The notes beneath the pieces are model-generated. The model worked only from the letters and a program-made list of their open reading frames with translations. It was not told where the DNA came from and did not search any database. The position numbers were made by a program, and so were the translations under genes. This document shows positions 26,145 to 35,329 of a DNA stretch of 64,000 nucleotides, piece after piece; positions within the stretch are counted from its first letter, which is position 1, and the number at the start of each line of letters is the position of its first letter. The stretch lies in NCBI GenBank assembly GCA_023423715.1, contig JAFAFC010000039.1, positions 107,897 through 171,896 on the forward strand. The letters run 5' to 3'. Source of the stretch: Bacteroidota bacterium (GTDB taxonomy: Bacteria > Bacteroidota > Bacteroidia > Flavobacteriales > Weeksellaceae).

Positions 26145-28883
26145 ATGGATCTATTCATTTTGATTCCAATTTTCGGATTGGTGGCCTTACTTTACACTTT
26201 TATTCAAAGCAATTGGGTTTCTAAGCAAGATGCAGGTAACGAAAAAATGCGCACAATTAGTGGGCATATTGCAGATGGAGCCATGGCTTTCTTACGAGCA
26301 GAATACAAAATTCTGATGTATTTTGTGATTGTCGTTGGTATTTTATTAGCCGTTATGGGAATGTCAAACGAGCATTCGCATTGGAGCATTGGTTTAGCAT
26401 TTGTCATTGGAGCGGTATTTTCAGCTTTGGCAGGATTTATCGGGATGAAAATCGCTACCAAAGCCAATGTTCGAACTGCCGAAGCAGCGACAACGTCCCT
26501 TTCGAAAGCTTTAAAAGTGTCTTTTGCAGGAGGTTCCGTAATGGGAATGGGTGTTGCAGGTTTAGCGGTTCTAGGTTTAGGAGCGCTTTATTTAATTATT
26601 AAACAAATTTTTGCGCCAGAAGCAGCAGCAAATTCTGTTGAAATGGGAAGAACAATTGAGATTCTTACAGGATTTTCTTTGGGAGCCGAATCAATTGCAT
26701 TGTTTGCGAGAGTAGGTGGTGGTATTTATACAAAAGCAGCCGATGTTGGAGCTGATTTAGTTGGAAAAGTGGAAGCAGGTATTCCTGAAGATGATCCTCG
26801 AAATCCAGCTACAATTGCAGACAACGTTGGGGATAATGTAGGTGATGTGGCAGGTATGGGAGCCGATTTATTTGGTTCGTACGTGGCAACGGTTTTAGCA
26901 ACGATGGTTTTGGGAAGAGAAACTTTATCTGACGATAGTTTTGGTGGTTTTGCACCGATTCTTCTACCGATGTTAATTGCCGGATTTGGAATTCTATTTT
27001 CAATTGCGGGAACATTCTTAGTAAAAATTAAAGATTCAGATTCGAATACAGCAGCGGTTCAAAACGCTTTAAACCTAGGAAACTGGGGAAGTATCATCTT
27101 TACGGCGATTGCATCGTATTTCTTAGTAACCTATTTGTTGCCAGAAAAAATGGAACTTCGTGGTGTAGAATTCACTCGAATGGGCGTTTTTGGAGCGATT
27201 ATGGTTGGTTTGTTAGTAGGAACTTTAATGTCAATCATTACAGAATACTATACGGCAATGGGAAAACGTCCTGTGTCTAGTATCGTAAAACAATCGTCAA
27301 CAGGGCATGCAACCAACATTATTGGTGGTTTATCTGTTGGTATGGAATCTACTTTGCTTCCAATCTTGGTTTTAGCAGCTGGAATTTACGGTTCGTATTT
27401 GTGTGCAGGACTTTATGGTGTTGCGATTGCAGCGGCAGGAATGATGGCTACAACGGCAATGCAGTTGGCTATCGATGCATTTGGACCGATCGCAGATAAT
27501 GCCGGTGGAATTGCAGAAATGAGTGAACTACCAAAAGAAGTTCGTGAAAAAACAGATATTTTAGATGCGGTTGGAAATACGACTGCGGCGACTGGAAAAG
27601 GATTTGCCATCGCCTCGGCAGCTTTAACGGCTTTGGCTTTATTTGCAGCGTTTGTGGGTATTGCAGGAATTGATGGTATTGATATTTATAGAGCCGACGT
27701 TTTAGCTGGATTATTTGTCGGAGCGATGATTCCATTTATTTTCTCGTCTTTAGCAATTACAGCAGTTGGTCAAGCGGCCATGGCGATGGTTGAAGAAGTA
27801 CGAAGACAGTTCCGTGAAATTCCAGGGATTTTAGAGGGAAAAGCAAAGCCAGAATATGATAAATGTGTCGCTATTTCTACAGATGCGTCTATTAGAAAAA
27901 TGATGCTTCCAGGTGCAATTGCGATTATTTCGCCTTTGTTGATGGGATTCATTTTTGGTCCTGAAGTTTTAGGAGGTTTTCTTGCGGGCGCTACTGTTTC
28001 CGGTGTATTGATGGGGATGTTCCAAAACAACGCCGGTGGAGCTTGGGATAATGCTAAAAAATCATTTGAAAAAGGCGTAGATATCAATGGTGAAACGTTT
28101 TACAAAGGTTCTGATCCTCATAAAGCATCAGTAACAGGAGATACCGTTGGTGATCCATTCAAAGATACATCAGGTCCGTCAATGAATATCTTAATTAAGT
28201 TGATGTCAATTGTTTCCCTAGTAATTGCGCCGACTTTAGCGACTATGCATAAAGATAAAATTGAAAAAAATAGAGCGGAAAAGCTTCATCAATTACAAAC
28301 AATCGGACTTGGAGGCGCCGTGCTTGTTGCGCCAACCGAGACAAGTTCCGTAGAAGTTAATCAAACGGTTGCACCTATCGGAACTGTAAATGCAGACGGT
28401 GATTACGTTTACGAAATGGGAACCATGAAAGAAATCAGCCTTCCTAATGGTAAAAAAATACTTTTAGGAACAACGAGCCAAATGACCGAATTGTACACAG
28501 GAATTAAAGGTAAAGATCAAAAATTGTTGAGCAATGAAAATTGGTTCACCATTGAAAACTTATTCTTTAATTCAGGGAGCAGTGATTTGAAACCTGCTTC
28601 TGAAGAGAATTTAAAAAACTTAGCTGAAATTATGGTCGCTCACCCAGATTTGAATGTAAAACTTGGTGGTTATACCGATAATACAGGGAATGAAGAAAGC
28701 AACTTGACGTTGTCTAAGTTAAGAGCAGAAACGGCTAAACTCCGTTTAATGGAATTAGGAGTAAATGCAGATCGAGTAACAACTGAAGGTTTTGGATCGC
28801 AATTTCCAATTTGTCCAGAAAATGAAACAGACGAATGCAAAGCTCAAAATCGAAGAATTGATGTTCGAGTAACCAAACTATAA
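26145..28883 (+). CDS. hppA: Ion-pumping membrane pyrophosphatase with C-terminal OmpA-like domain
   Basis: 912 residues. Residues 1 to about 700 are a complete membrane pyrophosphatase with about 16 helices. The PPi site is present: [11 protein letters not shown] at 200-210, [21 protein letters not shown] just after, and the late [14 protein letters not shown]. The GNTTAA motif has Ala at 481 where potassium-independent pumps have Lys, so activity is probably potassium-dependent; the pumped ion (Na+ or H+) is not decided. Residues about 705-798 are a linker, and 799-912 an OmpA-like domain ([39 protein letters not shown]). The normal protein ends near 700, so this is a real in-frame fusion. 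Both termini of these pumps face outward, placing the extra domain in the periplasm. Confidence 0.93.
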   Translation: MDLFILIPIFGLVALLYTFIQSNWVSKQDAGNEKMRTISGHIADGAMAFLRAEYKILMYFVIVVGILLAVMGMSNEHSHWSIGLAFVIGAVFSALAGFIGMKIATKANVRTAEAATTSLSKALKVSFAGGSVMGMGVAGLAVLGLGALYLIIKQIFAPEAAANSVEMGRTIEILTGFSLGAESIALFARVGGGIYTKAADVGADLVGKVEAGIPEDDPRNPATIADNVGDNVGDVAGMGADLFGSYVATVLATMVLGRETLSDDSFGGFAPILLPMLIAGFGILFSIAGTFLVKIKDSDSNTAAVQNALNLGNWGSIIFTAIASYFLVTYLLPEKMELRGVEFTRMGVFGAIMVGLLVGTLMSIITEYYTAMGKRPVSSIVKQSSTGHATNIIGGLSVGMESTLLPILVLAAGIYGSYLCAGLYGVAIAAAGMMATTAMQLAIDAFGPIADNAGGIAEMSELPKEVREKTDILDAVGNTTAATGKGFAIASAALTALALFAAFVGIAGIDGIDIYRADVLAGLFVGAMIPFIFSSLAITAVGQAAMAMVEEVRRQFREIPGILEGKAKPEYDKCVAISTDASIRKMMLPGAIAIISPLLMGFIFGPEVLGGFLAGATVSGVLMGMFQNNAGGAWDNAKKSFEKGVDINGETFYKGSDPHKASVTGDTVGDPFKDTSGPSMNILIKLMSIVSLVIAPTLATMHKDKIEKNRAEKLHQLQTIGLGGAVLVAPTETSSVEVNQTVAPIGTVNADGDYVYEMGTMKEISLPNGKKILLGTTSQMTELYTGIKGKDQKLLSNENWFTIENLFFNSGSSDLKPASEENLKNLAEIMVAHPDLNVKLGGYTDNTGNEESNLTLSKLRAETAKLRLMELGVNADRVTTEGFGSQFPICPENETDECKAQNRRIDVRVTKL

Positions 28884-28889
28884 ACAGAG

Positions 28890-28914
28890 GCCGACTAATA
28901 GTCGGCTTTTTTTA
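28890..28914 (+). terminator. Rho-independent terminator after hppA
   Basis: GC-rich 7-bp stem GCCGACT (28890-28896) with AGTCGGC (28900-28906), loop of 3, followed by a T run. Confidence 0.85.
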
Positions 28915-28985
28915 TGCTAAAAGAATGGGAGAGAAGTAGTTAAATTTTTACTTCAAAACGGTTTTCTTTTTACAAGAATATTCCC

Positions 28986-28993
28986 TATTTTTG
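28986..28993 (+). promoter_or_regulatory. -7 box directly upstream of dnaX
   Basis: TATTTTTG ends four bases before the ATG at 28998, predicting a leaderless transcript. No good -33 TTG at the usual distance was found. Confidence 0.5.
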
Positions 28994-28997
28994 ACCT

Positions 28998-30688
28998 ATG
29001 GAAAATTTCATCGTCTCTGCAAGAAAGTACCGTCCACAAGAGTTTGATACTGTTGTTGGGCAGTCGCATATTACAGATACGTTGGAACATGCGATAGAAT
29101 CTAATCAGATTGCGCAAGCGTTACTTTTCTGTGGGCCTCGTGGTGTTGGTAAAACAACTTGTGCTCGTATTTTGGCTCGAAAAATCAATGAAAAAGACGG
29201 TTCAACTTCGGAAGATGGTTTTGCTTATAACATTTATGAGCTCGATGCTGCTTCGAATAACTCGGTGGAGGATATTCGAAATTTAACAGATCAAGTTCGT
29301 TTTGCACCTCAAGTCGGGAAATACAAAGTCTATATCATTGACGAGGTTCATATGCTTTCTACGTCGGCGTTTAATGCGTTTCTTAAAACATTAGAAGAAC
29401 CGCCTGCACATGCTATTTTTATTCTAGCAACAACGGAGAAACATAAGATTATTCCAACGATTTTGTCGCGTTGTCAGATTTATGATTTCAAAAGAATCGT
29501 CATTGAAGACATTCAAGATCATTTAAAGAAAATCGCTGATAAAGAAGGAATTCTTTATGAAGACGATGCTCTATATTTAATTGCTCAAAAAGCCGATGGA
29601 GCGCTTCGTGATGCTTTATCTATTTTCGATCGATTAACAACATTTTCTCAGAAAAATATTACGTTAGCAAAAACGGCGGAAGTTTTAAATATTTTAGATT
29701 ACGATCAATATTTAAAAATCGTGGATTTGGCAGCGGAAAATAAAATTCCTGAAGTTCTTACCGCTTTTAATGATATCGTTAAAAAAGGGTTTGATCCGCA
29801 TATTTTCATCGCAGGTCTTGGAAGTCATTTCCGAGATTTGATGATGGCTCAGAATCCAACTACTTTATCTTTAATTGAAGTTGGAGAAAATACAAAGTCA
29901 AAATTTGCACAACAAAGTCATCTTTGGGCGCCTCAATTGGTTATTGATGCAATTGAAATTTGTAATCATGCTGATATTCATTACAAAGCTTCTAAAAACC
30001 CTCGTTTAACAGTGGAAATTGCGTTGATGCAATTGTCTAGTCTTCGAACGAATCCCGACGCTCAAAAAAAAAAAAGTTTAGCATAATTGCTCCTTTTTTA
30101 AGAAATGAAGCTGCTTTAGTCCGAGAATACAAAGAACCTCAGAAAAAAGTGGAGCCGAAGCCGTCTGTGGTTATTCCAGAAAAAGAGGAAGTTAAAATCC
30201 AAAAAGTCAGTCAACCAATTGGGCAAAAACCATCGAGTTCGCGCTTTAATATTGGTAATGCTTTGAAGGAAAAAGAAGTTGTTAAAGAAGAAGAAACAAC
30301 CATTGAACCTGGAAAAGAGCTTCCGAACAATCACTTTACGCAACTCGATTTAGAAAAATATTGGTCTTTGTATTTGCAAAATTTACGAGATCAAGATATG
30401 GTGGTTTATAGTGCTGTAAGTGGCTTTACCATGCATAAAATAGATCAAAATACCATTGAAGTTAGATATCCATCAGATTCGGCAAAATCGAAATTCGAAA
30501 AAATCCAAGCCGAATTTTTTAACAAATTCAAACATAAAGTAAATCATTTTAATTTAGAAATAATTTTCAGTTTAGATGTAGCCTTGAAGAAAGAAATTGT
30601 GACGAAGAAAACAATCTTTGAAAAATATTTAGAAATCAACCCATTACTAAAAGATTTAGACGATTTAGTAAAGTTTGATTTCTCCTAA
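28998..30688 (+). CDS. dnaX: DNA polymerase III subunit tau/gamma; tau needs a frameshift at an A12 run
   Basis: The zero frame (28998-30086) encodes a 362-residue gamma-like clamp-loader ATPase: Walker A GPRGVGKT (46-53), IIDEVHML Walker B, SRC arginine-finger motif, and the lid and collar domains. It ends AQKKKSLA then TAA, just after 12 A residues at 30064-30075. The -1 frame is open from the A run through a proline/lysine-rich linker to 30688 and encodes a tau-like C-terminal region (NHFTQLDLEKYWSLYLQNLR and onward). A -1 ribosomal shift, or transcripts with one extra A, would give a tau of about 563 residues. The usual zinc module after Walker A is absent. A sequencing error in the A run is the main alternative. 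The region 30149-30688 should not be read as a separate gene. Confidence 0.88.
30064..30075 (+). other. A12 slippery run in dnaX (gamma/tau switch)
   Basis: Twelve consecutive A bases lie 9 bases before the gamma stop codon. Slippage by one base toward -1 joins the two dnaX frames. E. coli dnaX uses ribosomal frameshifting at A AAA AAG and Thermus dnaX uses transcriptional slippage at an A run; this run is longer than either needs. Confidence 0.7.
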
Positions 30689-30739
30689 AAATTAATTTAC
30701 TTTGTATAGAATTTAGTACTATTTAATAGAATTTTTACA

Positions 30740-31837
30740 ATGCAGATAGAAAAAACAAAGGAATTGAAAGATCTTAAAAACGATTGGATCAACGAATTCC
30801 CAAATCCGCTAATCATTGCAGGACCATGTAGTGCGGAGAGTGAGTCTCAAATGTTGGAGACCGCTAGAAGAATTAAAGAATCATCAGCTGATGTTCCTGT
30901 CTTTCGCGCAGGTATTTGGAAGCCAAGAACGAAACCAAATGGTTTTGAAGGCGTTGGCGTGATTGGACTTAATTGGTTGAAGAAAGTAAAAGAAGAATAT
31001 GGTTTTAAAACAGCTACGGAAGTTGCGAATGCGCATCACGTTTTTGCTGCTTTAGAAGCAGATGTTGATATTTTATGGATCGGAGCACGTTCCACGGTAA
31101 ACCCGTTTACGGTGCAAGAAATTGCAATGGCTCTGAGAGGGACGAACAAACCAGTTTTGGTTAAAAACCCTGTAAATCCGGATTTAGCTTTGTGGATTGG
31201 TGCTATGGAGCGTCTTTTAGGTCAAGGAATTGAAAACTTGGGAGCAATTCACAGAGGGTTTTCATCTTACCAAAAAACGAAATATAGAAATACACCAAAC
31301 TGGCAAATTGCGATTGATTTCAAAAATCAATTTCCAAATATCCCAATGATTGTGGATCCTTCGCACATTTGCGGAAACAGGACTGGGCTTGCTGAAGTTA
31401 CGCAAGAAGCTTTGAACGTAGGCTACCAAGGTTCGATGATCGAAACGCATTCCAATCCGGATGAAGCGTGGAGTGATGCTGCACAGCAAATTACACCTGA
31501 AGTTTTGAGTCAATTGGTTTCTAAATTAGAAGTTCGTAACTCAAATACGCATGGATACGAAAGCGATTTGGATAAGGAAAGAACTTTGATTTCGGATATT
31601 GATTTTCAATTAATTGAATTGCTTTCTAACCGAATGAAAATTGCTGAGAAAATCGGTACGATCAAAAAAGAGAATAACATTACCATTTTCCAACCGGAAA
31701 GATGGAAAGTTATTACGGAATATGCTACGGCAAAAGCTCAAGAAACAGGAATGTCTCAAGACTTTATTGAGAAGGTTTTCAAAGCGATTCACGAAGAATC
31801 TATCGAGGTACAAAATGGTATTATGATCAATAAATAA
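30740..31837 (+). CDS. Bifunctional DAHP synthase/chorismate mutase
   Basis: 365 residues. Residues 1 to about 265 are a type I-beta DAHP synthase (IIAGPCSAES, FRAGIWKPRTKPNGFEG, KNPVNPDLALWIGA, the MIVDPSHICGNRTG segment and MIETHSNPDEA). Residues about 275-365 are an AroQ-type chorismate mutase (DFQLIELLSNRMKIAEKIG with the catalytic Arg and Lys, then ERWKVI). The enzyme starts the shikimate pathway and also converts chorismate to prephenate; the mutase domain usually gives prephenate feedback control. The rsgA start codon follows its stop immediately, implying translational coupling. Confidence 0.95.
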   Translation: MQIEKTKELKDLKNDWINEFPNPLIIAGPCSAESESQMLETARRIKESSADVPVFRAGIWKPRTKPNGFEGVGVIGLNWLKKVKEEYGFKTATEVANAHHVFAALEADVDILWIGARSTVNPFTVQEIAMALRGTNKPVLVKNPVNPDLALWIGAMERLLGQGIENLGAIHRGFSSYQKTKYRNTPNWQIAIDFKNQFPNIPMIVDPSHICGNRTGLAEVTQEALNVGYQGSMIETHSNPDEAWSDAAQQITPEVLSQLVSKLEVRNSNTHGYESDLDKERTLISDIDFQLIELLSNRMKIAEKIGTIKKENNITIFQPERWKVITEYATAKAQETGMSQDFIEKVFKAIHEESIEVQNGIMINK

Positions 31838-32770
31838 TTGGGCTTGAAAGGCTTAGTCATAAAATCTACAGGAAGTTGGTATCAGGTCTTAGAACTTGAT
31901 ACCAACACTGTTTTTGAGGCTCGTATTCGTGGGAAATTCAAATTAATAAAAACGAGATTAACCAATCCTTTGGCGGTTGGTGATCGAGTAGAGTTTAGTT
32001 TGGAACAAGACGATGTTGCTTGGATCACGAAAATTGAACCCAGACAAAATTATTTAATTCGAAAATCCGTAAATCTTTCCAAGGAAGCGCATATAATTGC
32101 GTCCAATATTGATATTGCTTGCTTTATCTACACCTATAAATTTCCAGAAACGTCTTTAGGTTTTCTCGATCGATTTTTAGCATGTTGTGAAGCGTATAAC
32201 ATCAAACCTTTGATTTTATTCAACAAGATTGATACGTTGAATGAAGAAGAATTGGAAGTTGTTGAGTTCGTTCAATCGATTTATGAACAAATTGGATATG
32301 AAACGTTGCAAACGTCTTCGTTTTCAAAAGAGAATTTAGATATTCTTCAATCCAAAATAAAAGATCAAGTTTCTGTATTTTTTGGACATTCCGGATGTGG
32401 AAAGTCAACATTAGTCAATGCTTTACAACCCGAATTAAATCTTAAAACGGGTGAGATATCCGATGTTCATTTAAAAGGAAAGCATACGACAACGTATGCG
32501 CAAATGCATTTTTGGAATTTTGGAGGAAGCGTTATTGATACACCAGGAGTTCGAGAATTTGCGATGATTGATGTTGAGAAGGAAGAAATTCAACATTTCT
32601 TTCCAGAGATTTTTACGAAAGGAAGATCATGCAAGTTTCACAATTGTTTGCACATAAATGAACCCAAATGTGCGGTTTTGCAAGCTGTGGAAGAAGATGA
32701 AATCCAAGAAAGTCGTTATATGAATTATATCAAGTTGATGGATGAGGCGGAAGAAATGAATGCTAAATAA
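31838..32770 (+). CDS. rsgA: Ribosome small-subunit-dependent GTPase A
   Basis: 310 residues: N-terminal OB fold, a circularly permuted GTPase domain (G4 LFNKID before the G1 loop GHSGCGKST, then G3 DTPGVREF), and a zinc-binding C-terminus (CKFHNCLHINEPKCAV). It acts late in 30S subunit maturation. There is no ATG in the early frame; the likely start is TTG at 31838, abutting the TAA of the preceding gene, with a second TTG at 31844 as alternative. Expression therefore probably depends on coupling. A hairpin terminator follows. Confidence 0.94.
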   Translation: MGLKGLVIKSTGSWYQVLELDTNTVFEARIRGKFKLIKTRLTNPLAVGDRVEFSLEQDDVAWITKIEPRQNYLIRKSVNLSKEAHIIASNIDIACFIYTYKFPETSLGFLDRFLACCEAYNIKPLILFNKIDTLNEEELEVVEFVQSIYEQIGYETLQTSSFSKENLDILQSKIKDQVSVFFGHSGCGKSTLVNALQPELNLKTGEISDVHLKGKHTTTYAQMHFWNFGGSVIDTPGVREFAMIDVEKEEIQHFFPEIFTKGRSCKFHNCLHINEPKCAVLQAVEEDEIQESRYMNYIKLMDEAEEMNAK

Positions 32771-32792
32771 ATTTAATATCACTATAAAAGTT

Positions 32793-32821
32793 AAAGTCGA
32801 AATATTTGTTTCGGCTTTTTT
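32793..32821 (+). terminator. Terminator after rsgA
   Basis: Stem AAAGTCGAAA (32793-32802) pairs with TTTCGGCTTT (32809-32818), including one G-T pair, and is followed by T residues. Confidence 0.7.
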
Positions 32822-32847
32822 CATTTGATTTTCAGCGATATATGCAT

Positions 32848-32972
32848 AAAAAAACCCAGCCTAAGCTGGGTAAAAACTAATAACCATGAAAACTCAAATT
32901 AAACATGAGAATCAATTAATAATTAGCAACTAGTATGCCAAAGTGAAATTGAGCTCTACATGTGTGAATTTC
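32848..32972 (-). ncRNA. Candidate small RNA antisense to the ndk upstream region
   Basis: On the minus strand a TTG (33010-33008), a 22-bp spacer and TATATTTG (32985-32978) predict a start near 32972. About 110 nt later a strong terminator (ACCCAGC, TTAG loop, GCTGGGT, then T7 at 32854-32848) ends the unit. No long reading frame lies between; only an 8-codon frame (32887-32861) running into the hairpin is present. A 15-codon plus-strand frame also exists at 32885. The signals define a unit of about 125 nt, but expression is unproven. Confidence 0.4.
32854..32871 (-). terminator. Rho-independent terminator on the minus strand
   Basis: Perfect 7-bp GC-rich stem with a 4-nt loop followed on the minus strand by seven T residues. 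No annotated gene upstream on this strand needs it, which supports a small-RNA unit. Confidence 0.75.
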
Positions 32973-32997
32973 CATAGCAAATATACAAACTATTTCT

Positions 32998-33005
32998 TAA
33001 TTTTG
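32998..33005 (+). promoter_or_regulatory. -7 box of ndk
   Basis: TAATTTTG lies 22 bp upstream of the ndk ATG and is divergent from the candidate small-RNA promoter. Confidence 0.5.
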
Positions 33006-33026
33006 CACAACAAAAATTTAAAGATT

Positions 33027-33446
33027 ATGGCAGGAAACATCACCTTTACGATGATTAAACCGGATGCGGTTGAGGATAAGCACATTGGAGCAATCCTTGG
33101 GAAAATTACAGAAGCAGGATTCAATATCAAAGCTTTAAAATTAACTCAATTAACGGTTGCTGATGCAAAGAAATTTTATGAAGTTCACGCAGAAAGACCT
33201 TTCTACGGAGAGTTGGTAGAATTCATGAGTAGAGGTCCTATCGTTGCAGCTGTTCTTGAGAAAGACAATGCTGTTGAAGATTTCAGAACATTAATTGGAG
33301 CGACTAACCCAGAAAATGCTGCGGAAGGTACGATCAGAAAAATGTTCGCTAGAAGCGTTGGAGAAAATGCAGTTCACGGATCAGATTCTGATGAGAATGC
33401 GTTAATCGAAGCTTCTTTCCATTTTGCAGGAAAAGAGATTTTCTAA
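33027..33446 (+). CDS. ndk: Nucleoside diphosphate kinase
   Basis: 139 residues from ATG 33027, which gives the family start ([15 protein letters not shown]); the open frame begins earlier at 32943 but that part crosses the promoter. It shows the conserved [21 protein letters not shown] and the catalytic His in [15 protein letters not shown]. It equilibrates nucleoside triphosphates using ATP. A bidirectional terminator separates it from rpe. Confidence 0.96.
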   Translation: MAGNITFTMIKPDAVEDKHIGAILGKITEAGFNIKALKLTQLTVADAKKFYEVHAERPFYGELVEFMSRGPIVAAVLEKDNAVEDFRTLIGATNPENAAEGTIRKMFARSVGENAVHGSDSDENALIEASFHFAGKEIF

Positions 33447-33467
33447 GAAAATTGGTTTAGAATAAAG

Positions 33468-33498
33468 AAAGTTCGGAGATTCTCCGAACTTTTTTTTA
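33468..33498. terminator. Bidirectional terminator between ndk and rpe
   Basis: Stem AAAGTTCGGAGA (33468-33479) is mirrored by TCTCCGAACTTT (33481-33492) with T residues after it; A residues lie before it for the minus strand. Confidence 0.85.
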
Positions 33499-33520
33499 TT
33501 GCTTTATATTTGGTATTGAA

Positions 33521-34171
33521 TTAAATTTTCAACAATTCAATCATGCTTTCTGGATTCTCAGCGGAGAAAACAGCATTTCCAGCAACCAAAACATCGGCAC
33601 CAGCATTAAACAATTTGGATGCGTTATCCAAATTAACACCGCCATCAACTTGAATTAAAGCGGTCGAGTTGTTTGCGAGGATTAAATCTTTCGTTTCGCT
33701 AATCTTTTTGTACGTGTTTTCAATAAATTTCTGACCTCCAAATCCTGGGTTCACACTCATTAATAAAACCAAATCAACATCAGCGATAATGTCTTCTAAC
33801 ATTAAAACGGGAGTTGCAGGGTTCAAAACAACACCTGCTTTTGCGCCTTTACTTTGAATTTGATTAATAACTCTGTGCAAATGCGTACATGCTTCGTAAT
33901 GAACCGAAACCAAATCTGTACCAGCATCAATAAATTCTTCAACATATTTTTCAGGTTCTACAATCATTAAATGTACGTCAACGAATTTCTTTGCATGTTT
34001 CTGAACTGTCTTCATTACAGGAAAACCGAACGAGATATTGGGTACAAATCTTCCGTCCATGACATCAACATGGAACCAATCTGCTTGAGATCGATTGAGC
34101 ATTTCGATATCGCGTTGCAAGTTTCCGAAATCCGCTGATAAAAGGGAAGGAGCGATAAGTTTTGTTTTCAT
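33521..34171 (-). CDS. rpe: Ribulose-phosphate 3-epimerase
   Basis: 216 residues of a TIM barrel. Conserved elements include APSLLSADFGNLQ, WFHVDVMDGRFVPNISFG (metal His and catalytic Asp), DVHLMIVEPE, MSVNPGFGGQKF and IQVDGGVN. It interconverts ribulose-5-phosphate and xylulose-5-phosphate in the pentose phosphate pathway. It follows the M42 peptidase gene by 31 bp on the same strand. Confidence 0.97.
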   Translation of the reverse strand: MKTKLIAPSLLSADFGNLQRDIEMLNRSQADWFHVDVMDGRFVPNISFGFPVMKTVQKHAKKFVDVHLMIVEPEKYVEEFIDAGTDLVSVHYEACTHLHRVINQIQSKGAKAGVVLNPATPVLMLEDIIADVDLVLLMSVNPGFGGQKFIENTYKKISETKDLILANNSTALIQVDGGVNLDNASKLFNAGADVLVAGNAVFSAENPESMIELLKI

Positions 34172-34202
34172 TTTTACTTTTTATTTAGATTTTTATTAGA
34201 TT

Positions 34203-35276
34203 CTAGTGGTATTTTAATTTCATCGTTGGTTTAATTTTCAGCAAACTTTCGTAAATCAGTTTGATAACGTTTCCAACATCTTCTTTAGAAACCATTTCAA
34301 CCGTTGTGTGCATGTATCGAAGAGGAAGCGAAATTAAAGCACTTGGAACTCCGCCGTTAGAATGTGCAAATGCATCCGTATCAGTTCCTGTTGCTCGACT
34401 AGCTGCCGCTCTTTGAAAAGGAATTTTCTTTGCTTTAGCGGCATCAATAATCAATTCTCGAATGGTATGGTGAACACTTGGTGCGAAAAACACAACGGGT
34501 CCATCACCGCATTTTTGGTCACCTTCTTTCTTTTTATCAATCATTGGCGTTGTTGTATCGTGCGTAACGTCCGTAACAATAGCAATGTTTGGCTTGATCG
34601 TATCAGCAATCATGTCAGCGCCATAAAGACCAACTTCTTCCTGAACTGAATTCGTAATATACAATCCAAAAGGCAATTTTTTCTTGTTTTCCTTCAGCAT
34701 TCTAGCAACTTCAGCGATCATAAATCCACCAATTCGGTTATCTAATGCGCGACAAACGAAATAGCGATCATTCAATTCGAAAAATTCATCTGGATACGTA
34801 ATCATACATCCAACATAAATTCCCAAATCTTCAACTTCTTTTTTAGTTGTTGCTCCACAATCGATAAAAATATTTTCAATTTTAGGAATCGGCTCGTTTT
34901 GATTGGCTCTTGTATGAATAGCTGGCCACCCGAAAACGCCTTTTATAACACCTTTTTCACCATGAATGTTGACTACTTTTGATGGGGCAATAGTTTGATC
35001 GGAACCTCCATTTCGAATCACATAAATCAATCCATCATCGGTAATATAATTCACATACCATGAAATTTCATCAGCATGCGCTTCTATAACGACCTTGAAT
35101 TCGGCTTCAGGATTGATGACACCATAGCACGTTCCGTAATTGTCAACTTCAATTTTGTCCACATATGGCCGAATGTAATCCATCCATATTTTTTGCCCGT
35201 TATGTTCGTATCCTGTTGGGGATGAAATGTTTAGGTAATTTTTAAGAAATCTTTCAGAATTTTTAGTTAGTTTCAT
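34203..35276 (-). CDS. M42-family metallopeptidase (aminopeptidase)
   Basis: 357 residues with the M42 arrangement: SSPTGYEHNGQKIW, metal ligand His in EAHADEISWYV, RALDNRIGG with bridging Asp, catalytic Glu pair in SVQEEVGLYGA, VTDVTHDTTTP, and final His in RYMHTTVEMV. These are large self-compartmentalised cytosolic aminopeptidases that trim peptides. It forms a probable operon with rpe and is divergent from the DUF4294 gene. Confidence 0.93.
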   Translation of the reverse strand: MKLTKNSERFLKNYLNISSPTGYEHNGQKIWMDYIRPYVDKIEVDNYGTCYGVINPEAEFKVVIEAHADEISWYVNYITDDGLIYVIRNGGSDQTIAPSKVVNIHGEKGVIKGVFGWPAIHTRANQNEPIPKIENIFIDCGATTKKEVEDLGIYVGCMITYPDEFFELNDRYFVCRALDNRIGGFMIAEVARMLKENKKKLPFGLYITNSVQEEVGLYGADMIADTIKPNIAIVTDVTHDTTTPMIDKKKEGDQKCGDGPVVFFAPSVHHTIRELIIDAAKAKKIPFQRAAASRATGTDTDAFAHSNGGVPSALISLPLRYMHTTVEMVSKEDVGNVIKLIYESLLKIKPTMKLKYH

Positions 35277-35329
35277 AGAAAGGGAATGATTTTTGCGGTT
35301 TGAGAACCAAAATAACGAAGGTAAAAGTA

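Noticed and set aside
26145..28080. Sodium versus proton specificity of the membrane pyrophosphatase
   Set aside because: The residues that decide the pumped ion need an alignment and model; only potassium dependence could be argued from the GNTTAA motif.
30149..30688. Separate 179-residue gene downstream of dnaX
   Set aside because: The frame is open back to the A12 run without a stop, lacks its own promoter, and its sequence is a tau-like C-terminal region, so it is the tau part of dnaX.
28998..30688. dnaX as a pseudogene broken by frameshift
   Set aside because: The break is at a homopolymer run in the place where other bacteria make gamma and tau by slippage, and both halves are well conserved in motif content.
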